From assembly GCA_036267875.1 (NCBI GenBank), contig DATAVE010000062.1, forward strand, positions 1 to 22,014: 22,014 nt of DNA, read 5' to 3'. The notes beneath the pieces were generated by a model. It worked only from the letters and a program-made list of their open reading frames with translations, was not told the DNA's origin and did no database searches. The translations under genes and the position numbers were made by a program. The DNA comes from DASZTV01 sp036267875. GTDB lineage: Bacteria > Actinomycetota > Actinomycetes > JAFAQI01. Every line of letters begins with the position of its first letter. The first letter of the stretch is position 1. Below, one piece after another: positions 15,798-21,495 of this stretch.

Positions 15798-16411
15798 CCC
15801 CAGTAGGCGACGAGCTCGTCCGCGGTCACGATCGTGGCGAGGTAGGACAGCGTGTGTTCGATCACGGCCTCGGCGTACGACGGCGGTACGCCGGTAACCG
15901 CGTCGCGTACGACGACCACCTGAAAGCCGCGGTTGACCGCCTCCATGACGAGGTTTGGGATCGCGACGTTCACCGATACGCCAACCACCACGATGGTCGT
16001 GACGCCGAGGTTGCGAAGCACCGGCTCGAGATCGGTTCCGGACATCGGGTTCAGCCCATGGATCCGCGACAGGATCAGGTCGCTGTCGACGACGCCGAAC
16101 TCCTCGATGACCCAGGTCGCTGTCGTGCCGAGGACGTTCGGCACCGACCGTCCGAGCAAGCCCGTGAACAGCCGAGCATTGCGGTTCGAGCCCTGGTCAT
16201 CGGAGCGTCGCCCGGCGACGCAGTGCACGACGGACGCGCCCGCCTCGCGAGCGGCGACGCATACCCGAGCACCGTTGGGAATCACGGTCGCGGCCGCAGC
16301 AGCGGCCAGGTCAGGAAGCAGCGCCTCGACGCCGAGCACGCTGTTCTGACACTCACTCGTCACGACCGCGGTGTGCGCCGGAGCGACGAGCGCCGCAATG
16401 TCGAGAGGCAT
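15794..16411 (-). CDS. Isochorismatase-fold (cysteine hydrolase-like) protein lacking the catalytic triad
   Basis: A 205-residue protein of the isochorismatase/nicotinamidase fold. Its strand-1 motif, normally D.Q, reads VVTSECQN with Glu20 for Asp. The position of the catalytic Lys reads LSRIHGLNPMSGT with Arg116. The position of the nucleophile in GV.T..CV reads GVSVNVAI with Ala150 in place of Cys. All three catalytic positions are therefore replaced, although the fold and the T.LE..L...G core are well kept. It may act as a binding or non-hydrolytic protein, or use another residue such as Cys21; no hydrolase activity should be assumed. It is the last gene of the ALDH-ADH operon, 15 nt after the alcohol dehydrogenase. 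Confidence 0.75.
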   Translation of the reverse strand: MPLDIAALVAPAHTAVVTSECQNSVLGVEALLPDLAAAAAATVIPNGARVCVAAREAGASVVHCVAGRRSDDQGSNRNARLFTGLLGRSVPNVLGTTATWVIEEFGVVDSDLILSRIHGLNPMSGTDLEPVLRNLGVTTIVVVGVSVNVAIPNLVMEAVNRGFQVVVVRDAVTGVPPSYAEAVIEHTLSYLATIVTADELVAYWG

Positions 16412-16426
16412 GCGCGGCGGTGCGTA

Positions 16427-17482
16427 CTAGGCGATCTGGAGGACGCCGCGAGCAGCAAGCTCGCCGGCCTCCATCGCGTGGACAGCCTTTTCCATGTCAG
16501 CGAGCGGATACTTCGCCGAGACCAGCTCGTCGAGCTTGAGCCGACCCTGCTGGTAGAGCTCCACGTAGCGGCGGATGTCACGCTGCGGCTGCGACGAGCC
16601 ATAACGGCAGCCGAGGATGCCCTTGTCGAGGTACATCGACGACACGTTGAAGGATGCCTCGTCGGCGAAGCCCGGTACGCCGAGCATGACCGCCGTGCCG
16701 CCCCAATCGAGTGACTCGATGGAGGCGCGGATCAGCTTCACGTGACCGACGCACTCGAAGGCGAAGTCGACGCCGGCCGGTGCGACATCCTTCACGGCCT
16801 CGACACTGTCGAGGAAGTGCGTCGCGCCGAAGGTCGTCGCGATCTCCTTCTTCAAAGGGTTCGTGTCGACCGCGATGATCGTCGACGCACCAGCCAGCGC
16901 CAGGCCCTGGATCACGTTGAGGCCGATGCCGCCGACCCCGATCACCAGTGCGCTCGCGCCCTCTGGCACCCGGGCGCGCTGCAGGACAGCGCCAACCCCG
17001 GTCAGCACGCCGCACCCAACGAGCGACGCGGCCTCGAGCGGCACGTCCTTGGGGATCGGTACGCACTGGTTGGCCTTGACGACCGTGCGCTCCGAGAACA
17101 CCGAGGCATTGGCGAAGGCGTACGCCGGCTCACCCCGCCAGGTGAACGGCTGCGGCCGCTCACCGAACGTCGAGCGACACATCGTTGGCTTCCCTGCGTC
17201 GCAGAACTGGCAGGCGCCGCAGTTGCCGAGCGTGGACAGGACGACGTGGTCGCCTTCCTTGACGGTCTTCACCGAAGAGCCGACAGCCTCGACAACGCCA
17301 GCGCCCTCATGACCCAGCACCACCGGCGTCGGGAACGGGATCGTGCCGTTGATGACGGACATGTCGCTGTGGCACAGCCCGGCAGCGTGGATCCGCACGG
17401 CGACCTCACCCGGCCCCGGGTCCTTCACCGACAGGTCGTCGACGACCTGGTAGTCCTTACCGTCGAACACGACGCCACGCAT
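16427..17482 (-). CDS. Zinc-dependent medium-chain alcohol dehydrogenase
   Basis: A 351-residue MDR alcohol dehydrogenase. The catalytic zinc ligands are Cys37 (AGLCHSD), His58/Glu59 (GHEGAG) and Cys157 (LVGCGVLTG). The structural zinc site is Cys88, 91, 94 and 102 (CGACQFCDAGKPTMC). VIGVGGIGLNVIQGLALAG (180-198) followed by IIAVD is the NAD-binding Rossmann turn with the acidic residue that favours NAD(H). The family includes mycothiol/NDMA-dependent and class III-like enzymes, so the electron acceptor is not certain. The ATG at 17482 has a GAGGGA ribosome site and is 11 nt below the aldehyde dehydrogenase stop, which suggests an alcohol to aldehyde to acid sequence in one operon. Confidence 0.93.
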   Translation of the reverse strand: MRGVVFDGKDYQVVDDLSVKDPGPGEVAVRIHAAGLCHSDMSVINGTIPFPTPVVLGHEGAGVVEAVGSSVKTVKEGDHVVLSTLGNCGACQFCDAGKPTMCRSTFGERPQPFTWRGEPAYAFANASVFSERTVVKANQCVPIPKDVPLEAASLVGCGVLTGVGAVLQRARVPEGASALVIGVGGIGLNVIQGLALAGASTIIAVDTNPLKKEIATTFGATHFLDSVEAVKDVAPAGVDFAFECVGHVKLIRASIESLDWGGTAVMLGVPGFADEASFNVSSMYLDKGILGCRYGSSQPQRDIRRYVELYQQGRLKLDELVSAKYPLADMEKAVHAMEAGELAARGVLQIA

Positions 17483-17493
17483 GGGAATCCCTC

Positions 17494-18957
17494 TCAGCCG
17501 GGCCAGACGATTGCTTGCATCTCGCTGTAGGCGTGCAGACCGAACGACCCGCGGTCACGCCCCACACCACTCTGCTTGAAGCCACCAAACGGCGCCTCCA
17601 TCTGCTGAGTGACGGTGTTGAGGTCGACCGTGCCGGCCTGTAGCTGGCGCGCGACCCGGTAGCCCCGGGAGATGTCGCCGGTCCAGACGTAGTTGATCAG
17701 TCCGAAGTCGGAGTCGTTCGCGAGTGCGATCGCCTCCTCCTCGGTGTCGAACGGCATGACCGCGACCACCGGTCCGAAGATCTCCTCACGGACGATCGTC
17801 ATGTCGTTGCGGCAGTCGGCGAACAGCGTCGGAGCAACGTAGAAGCCCTTGTCGATGTCGGGCCGCTCGCCCCCGGCGAGCAACGTCGCGCCCTCGGCTT
17901 TGCCCTTCGCGACGTATGCCTCGATGCGATCACGGTGCGCTGCGGAAATGACCGGGCCGACAACGCTGTCAGGCGCAGTCGGGTCGCCGACCTTGAGCGC
18001 GGTCGCGTAGGCCTTCAGGCCCTCGACGACCTGGTCATAGACGGACCGCTCGACGTAGACCCGCGTCGGAGCAGTGCAGATCTGGCCGGAGTAGAAGGAG
18101 AACGTCGTACCGATCGCACCGATCGCGGCCTGCAGATTCGCGTCGTCGAAGACGATCGCGGCACCCTTGCCGCCCAGCTCCATCAGCACGCGCTTCATCT
18201 GCCCGCCCGCGGCGGACCCGATCGCGCGCCCGACCTGGGTACTGCCGGTGAACGAGACCATGTCGACGTCGGGTGAGTCCACGCTCGCCTCGCCGACCTC
18301 GATCACCTGGCCATTGATCAGGTTGACGACACCTGCCGGCACGCCTGCTTCGGCGAGTGCCTCGGTCATCAGGACGACCGACAGCGGGTCCTGCGGCGCC
18401 GGCTTCACAACGAGCGTGTTGCCCATCGCGAGCGCCGGAGCGATCTTGCCGGACGGGTTCGCCCACGGGTTGTTGTACGACGTGATGCAGGTGACGACAC
18501 CGACCGGCTGGCGGATGACCAGCGCACCGGTCAGCCCGCCCTTCGACAGTGGCGTGCTCTCGCTGACCGTCGGCGGCAGCGGGATCTGGTTGGACTCCAG
18601 CGCCCCCTGTTGGTAGCGGCGAAACCGCTGCATGGCGACGTTGATCTGCAGCGCCTTCACCGTTGCCGACGTGGCACCAGTCTCGGCCTGCGCAATCTCG
18701 GCGTACTCGTCCGCATGCCTGCCGATGACCTCGGCAACACGGCCGAGGATCTCCGAGCGCTCCGCGGGTGTCGTCGCCGACCAGGCCGGAAGGGCCGCCT
18801 TCGCTGCGGCCGCCGCGTCGTAGACCTGCTGACGGCTTGCCTCAGGAGCCCGACCAACGACCTCCTCGGTCGCCGGGTTGATCACGTCGTAATAACCGGA
18901 CTCAGGCTCGACCCATTCGCCGCCGATGTAGAGGCGATATGAACGCTCTTCACTCAC
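17494..18957 (-). CDS. NAD(P)-dependent aldehyde dehydrogenase
   Basis: A 487-residue aldehyde dehydrogenase that would turn an aldehyde into the free acid. GEWVEP and INPATEEVVG mark the N-terminus, FTGSTQVGRAIG (236-247) the cofactor region, MELGGKGA (259-266) the general base Glu260, and SGQICTAPTRV (290-300) the nucleophile Cys294. The region that is KPSE.TP in many homologues reads KPAPQDP, and SYNNPW replaces the usual WNFP, as in benzaldehyde- and vanillin-type branches. The GTG start at 18957 follows a TANNNT hexamer by 7 nt and no ribosome site is visible. It heads the ALDH-ADH-isochorismatase-like operon and is divergent from the SHOCT protein across operator O3. Confidence 0.93.
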   Translation of the reverse strand: MSEERSYRLYIGGEWVEPESGYYDVINPATEEVVGRAPEASRQQVYDAAAAAKAALPAWSATTPAERSEILGRVAEVIGRHADEYAEIAQAETGATSATVKALQINVAMQRFRRYQQGALESNQIPLPPTVSESTPLSKGGLTGALVIRQPVGVVTCITSYNNPWANPSGKIAPALAMGNTLVVKPAPQDPLSVVLMTEALAEAGVPAGVVNLINGQVIEVGEASVDSPDVDMVSFTGSTQVGRAIGSAAGGQMKRVLMELGGKGAAIVFDDANLQAAIGAIGTTFSFYSGQICTAPTRVYVERSVYDQVVEGLKAYATALKVGDPTAPDSVVGPVISAAHRDRIEAYVAKGKAEGATLLAGGERPDIDKGFYVAPTLFADCRNDMTIVREEIFGPVVAVMPFDTEEEAIALANDSDFGLINYVWTGDISRGYRVARQLQAGTVDLNTVTQQMEAPFGGFKQSGVGRDRGSFGLHAYSEMQAIVWPG

Positions 18958-18964
18958 GCCGGGC

Positions 18965-18970
18965 AGCGTA
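18965..18970 (-). promoter_or_regulatory. Putative -10 of a leaderless promoter for the ALDH operon
   Basis: The minus strand reads TACGCT followed by seven bases and the GTG start of the aldehyde dehydrogenase. It overlaps the end of operator O3 by 2 bp, so a bound regulator would exclude RNA polymerase. Confidence 0.5.
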
Positions 18971-18989
18971 TCTGACGGGTCGTCAGATA
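18969..18989. promoter_or_regulatory. Palindromic operator O3 (CTGACG-GGT-CGTCAG), longest copy
   Basis: Perfect 9-bp arms, TATCTGACG and CGTCAGATA, flank the spacer GGT. The core is the reverse complement of the O1 and O2 cores. The site lies between the divergent aldehyde dehydrogenase and SHOCT genes, 11 bp from the first start codon and 12 bp from the second. As the most symmetrical copy it is the best candidate for the tightest binding. Confidence 0.82.
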
Positions 18990-19001
18990 TCGGCGGGCCC
19001 T

Positions 19002-19655
19002 ATGCGCCTCGGCCGCCGCGCGACCACCGCGGGCGTGCTCACGCTGCTTCTGACCTGCAGCACCATCGGCATTGCGGCTGCCGCGACAACGCCCGCGCCA
19101 CAGATCAGCCCGCCACCGCAGTGCTTCGTCGAGAAAGACGGCGCGCTTCCGTTGTGCACCCAGGAGCCCAACGGCAGCTGGACGGTGACGTACCCGACAG
19201 GCGGGGGCAACCTCGACGACGGAACCGGCAGCAGCACCACGCACGACGTCGGGCTCGCGATCGTCATCGTCTGCGTAGTCGGCATCGTCGGAATCGTCAT
19301 CTGGCAATGGGTGCTGCCGCGTCGGCGCGACCGCCAGCTGTCGCAGACGCCGCCAACCGTGTCGGGCGTCCCTGTGACGCAGGCGACCGCCACGGCGTAC
19401 TACCCCGATGGACGAAGCGCGGCTCCTCCGGCGGCCCGACCCGCCGCTCTGCCCCCGAATACCTTCGGTCAGCCCGCTTCGGCTATGCCGCAAGCTCCCG
19501 CTGCCGCGCCGCCCGCGGCGCCCGCGGCGGCCGAGCCGATGGTCACCGAGGCTCAGGCCGCCCGGCTGACGACGCTGAACGAGCTACTGAACCAGGGTCA
19601 CATCACCCGCGAGGAGTACGACGGGCGGCGCCGCGCGATCCTTGGCGGGATCTAG
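19002..19655 (+). CDS. Secreted-or-anchored membrane protein with C-terminal SHOCT domain
   Basis: A 217-residue protein with an N-terminal signal-like segment (about 1-27, ending AAAA), a short outside part with two Cys (41 and 52), and one strong membrane helix at about 82-105 (VGLAIVIVCVVGIVGIVIWQW), followed by basic residues. The cytoplasmic tail is Pro/Ala-rich and ends in a SHOCT motif (about 188-217: ARLTTLNELLNQGHITREEY, then RRRAILGGI). SHOCT domains are short C-terminal helical pairs thought to mediate oligomer formation. No enzyme domain is present. The start at 19002 is 12 bp from operator O3. An in-frame ATG at 18939 would place the operator inside the gene and add no hydrophobic start, so 19002 is preferred. 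It may be co-regulated with the ALDH operon. Confidence 0.75.
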   Translation: MRLGRRATTAGVLTLLLTCSTIGIAAAATTPAPQISPPPQCFVEKDGALPLCTQEPNGSWTVTYPTGGGNLDDGTGSSTTHDVGLAIVIVCVVGIVGIVIWQWVLPRRRDRQLSQTPPTVSGVPVTQATATAYYPDGRSAAPPAARPAALPPNTFGQPASAMPQAPAAAPPAAPAAAEPMVTEAQAARLTTLNELLNQGHITREEYDGRRRAILGGI

Positions 19656-19682
19656 GGACGAGCCCCGCTCAGCCCGACCTAG
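19652..19682. terminator. Possible bidirectional terminator between convergent genes
   Basis: An outer CTAGG/CCTAG pair at 19652-19656 and 19678-19682 encloses a GAGC-CCC-GCTC hairpin. The two convergent stop codons lie inside the outer arms. The stem is interrupted and has no U-tract, so the call rests mostly on position. Confidence 0.3.
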
Positions 19683-20452
19683 GGGTGCTGGCTGCTGGCG
19701 GAGATGACCTCGCCTGTGAGGTACGACGCGTAGTCGCTCGCAAGGAACACGATGATGTTCGCGATCTCCCACGGCTCCGCAGCGCGACCGAACGCCTCGC
19801 GAGAGGTGAGCTCGGCCAGCAGCTCGTCGCTGGTGACCTTCGCGAGGTTCTCGTGCATTGCGAGCGAAGGAGCGACCGCGTTGACGCGTACGCCGAACGA
19901 CGCCGCCTCGACCGCCGCCGTGCGGGTCAGTGCCATCACGCCGGCCTTGGCGGCTGCGTAGTGCGCCTGGCCGACCTGCGCCCGCCAGCCGATGACGCTC
20001 GCGTTGTTCACGATGGCGCCGCCCGTACCTCGGCTCCGCATCCGCTTCAGTGCCTCACGAGTGCAGCGCATCGTGCCGTTGAGGGTGACGTCGAGCACCT
20101 TCGACCACTGCTCGTCGGTCATCTCGGCCAGTTCTGAAGTGCCACCGAGCCCGGCGTTGTTGACCAGCACGTCGAGGTCGCCGACCGCATCGAACATCCG
20201 CTGCACGTCGTCTTCGACCGTGACATCGCACGGGACCGCGATCGGCTCCACGCCCATCACCTCTGCAAGCCGCTCCGCTGACTCGGCGAGCCGTCGCTCG
20301 TGGCGGTCGCTGATCGCGACGACCGCACCTTCTTCGGCGCAGCGCTTGGCGGTCGCGAAGCCGATACCGGTTCCGGCCGCAGCCGTGACGAGGACCCGCT
20401 TGCCAATGAGGAGGCCGTGGCCGTCAACATACGGCGGCGCAGTCGGCGTCAT
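19679..20452 (-). CDS. Short-chain dehydrogenase/reductase 1
   Basis: A 257-residue SDR with VLVTAAAGTGIGFATA (a variant of the TGxxxGxG cofactor loop, with Ala-Ala-Ala in place of Gly-Ala), CDVT, NNAGLGG, the catalytic Ser in NNASVIG and the YAAAK catalytic Tyr/Lys pair. RVNAVAPSLAMHENL and the C-terminal YLTGEVI follow. The start could be ATG at 20452 or GTG at 20467. The GTG overlaps the upstream TGA as GTGA and would add five residues, while the ATG has AGGA directly beside it with no spacing, so both are possible. A longer reading frame further upstream lies within the other SDR and is not real. With its neighbour the pair recalls, by size and order, mycobacterial Rv3549c/Rv3548c of the cholesterol region; this is from memory and not proven. 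Confidence 0.9.
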   Translation of the reverse strand: MTPTAPPYVDGHGLLIGKRVLVTAAAGTGIGFATAKRCAEEGAVVAISDRHERRLAESAERLAEVMGVEPIAVPCDVTVEDDVQRMFDAVGDLDVLVNNAGLGGTSELAEMTDEQWSKVLDVTLNGTMRCTREALKRMRSRGTGGAIVNNASVIGWRAQVGQAHYAAAKAGVMALTRTAAVEAASFGVRVNAVAPSLAMHENLAKVTSDELLAELTSREAFGRAAEPWEIANIIVFLASDYASYLTGEVISASSQHP

Positions 20453-20463
20453 TCCTGCGCTGC

Positions 20464-21375
20464 TCACCCCTGTGCCGCGGCGGCCTCGGCAGCACGCTTC
20501 TTCATCATGTCCATGTAGTCGAGCATCGGCAGCCGGTCGGTACCGACCTCGGCGGGGATCCGCTCGGCCAGCTCCTGCGGCGTCCAGCGACCGTCCTTGG
20601 AGATCTCCTTGATCTCGCGCGGCTGGCTCCAAAGCGCGATCCGTCCAGCGACCACCGTGTAGGTCTGGCCGGTGATCTCCCGTGCCGCGTCGGAGAGCAG
20701 GTAGACCACCATCGGCGCGATGTCCTCGGGCTCGCCGGTCTCCGCCGTACCTCCCGGCACGTTCGCCTGCATCCGGGTGCTCGCGACCGGTGCGACCGCG
20801 TTGGCGTTGACGTTGTACTTCGACAGTCCCAGTGCCGCGCTGCGCATCAGCGCGACGATGCCGCCCTTGGCTGCGGCGTAGTTCGCCTGGCCGACGCTTC
20901 CCCACATGCCGACGCCGGAGGTGAAGGCGACCATCGAGCCGCCCGTCTCCTGCTTGCGCATGACGGCAGATGCGGCACGGAAGACGGTGAAGGTGCCCTT
21001 GAGGTGGGTGTCGAGGACGCCATCCCACTCGTCCTCAGTCATGTTGAACAGCATCCGCTCGCGCAGGATGCCGGCGACCGTGACGACGCCGTCGATGTGG
21101 CCCCACTTGTCGACCGCGGCAGCCACCAGTCGCTCACCGGCCTCCATCGTGGAGATGTCATCCGCCAACGCAATCGCCTCGCCGCCAGCCGCCTCGATCT
21201 CGGCGACAACGGCGGTGGCCACCTCGCTCGAAGGCTCGGCGCCATCCATCCCGACGCCGTAGTCGTTGACGACCACCTTGGCGCCTTCGGCGGCACACGC
21301 AAGCGCGATCGCACGACCGATTCCGCGACCCGCACCAGTGATCGCAATGACCTTGTCTTCGAGCATCCCAGGCAT
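20464..21375 (-). CDS. Short-chain dehydrogenase/reductase 2 (multifunctional-enzyme / HSD17B4-like branch)
   Basis: A 303-residue SDR. ITGAGRGIGRA is the cofactor loop; NDYGVGMDG and the insert after it, VTVAGILRERML, HLKGTFTVFRAA and GQANYAAAK (Tyr/Lys) are typical of the branch that holds (R)-3-hydroxyacyl-CoA dehydrogenases such as HSD17B4 and actinobacterial steroid SDRs. In this copy NNAG is changed to TVAG. The extra C-terminal 50 residues (WSQPREIKEI through MKKRAAEAAAAQG) are longer than in plain SDRs. The start at 21375 lies 7 nt after a TANNNT hexamer and excludes upstream sequence that runs through operator O4 and the large inverted repeat. A nearby ATG at 21366 is an alternative. 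It is the first gene of the SDR2-SDR1 operon. Confidence 0.9.
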   Translation of the reverse strand: MPGMLEDKVIAITGAGRGIGRAIALACAAEGAKVVVNDYGVGMDGAEPSSEVATAVVAEIEAAGGEAIALADDISTMEAGERLVAAAVDKWGHIDGVVTVAGILRERMLFNMTEDEWDGVLDTHLKGTFTVFRAASAVMRKQETGGSMVAFTSGVGMWGSVGQANYAAAKGGIVALMRSAALGLSKYNVNANAVAPVASTRMQANVPGGTAETGEPEDIAPMVVYLLSDAAREITGQTYTVVAGRIALWSQPREIKEISKDGRWTPQELAERIPAEVGTDRLPMLDYMDMMKKRAAEAAAAQG

Positions 21376-21382
21376 GGCCGCG

Positions 21383-21388
21383 AGAATA
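21383..21388 (-). promoter_or_regulatory. Putative -10 of a leaderless promoter for the SDR operon
   Basis: The minus strand reads TATTCT followed by seven bases and the ATG at 21375. It lies 1 bp from the core of operator O4 and within its extended symmetric arm. Confidence 0.5.
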
Positions 21389-21409
21389 TCTGACGGGTCG
21401 TCAGGTATT
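21385..21409. promoter_or_regulatory. Palindromic operator O4 (CTGACG-GGT-CGTCAG)
   Basis: The 15-bp core at 21390-21404 equals that of O3. The symmetry continues outward for five more positions on each side with one mismatch (T against G), giving 11-bp arms around GGT. It lies just upstream of the SDR2 promoter, between the SDR operon and the TIM-barrel gene. Confidence 0.8.
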
Positions 21410-21420
21410 TCAGCGCCGGC

Positions 21421-21493
21421 CAAGCAATGTGACATTGCCTGCGCGATGGGCGCCGAAACGAGCGAAATTGCGCGGGCAATGTCACATTGCTTG
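21421..21493. repeat. Large inverted repeat with nested 15-bp palindromes
   Basis: The left arm CAAGCAATGTGACATTGCC (21421-21439) is the exact reverse complement of the right arm at 21475-21493. Inside these, GCGC/GCGC and AT/AT extend the pairing, so RNA or cruciform DNA could form a stem of about 27 bp with two G-T pairs and a 19-nt loop. Each arm also holds its own palindrome, GCAATGT-N-ACATTGC (21424-21438 and 21476-21490), with centres 52 bp apart. It could be a pair of operators for a dimeric regulator, a transcriptional hairpin or a small mobile repeat. No second copy was seen in the window. Confidence 0.85.
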
Positions 21494-21495
21494 CC

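Noticed and set aside
15473..16714. 413-codon open plus-strand frame across the alpha/beta hydrolase end, the isochorismatase-like gene and the alcohol dehydrogenase end.
   Set aside because: The translation is low-complexity Arg/Ala/Asp with no domain, while three well-supported genes occupy the same bases.
19679..21028. A 449-codon frame that would fuse SDR1 to an N-terminal extension.
   Set aside because: The N-terminal 185 residues lie out of frame over SDR2 and are Arg/Gly-rich. SDR2 has full SDR motifs in its own frame, so there is no fusion.
2554..21409. Assignment of the palindromes to KstR or KstR2 of cholesterol degradation.
   Set aside because: Half-site sequences and spacing differ from both known motifs, and no kstR-like gene is present.
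21424..21490. TGTGA/TCACA elements in the inverted repeat as CRP sites.
   Set aside because: The CRP consensus needs TGTGA and TCACA separated by six bases. Here the symmetric unit is GCAATGT-N-ACATTGC, a different architecture.
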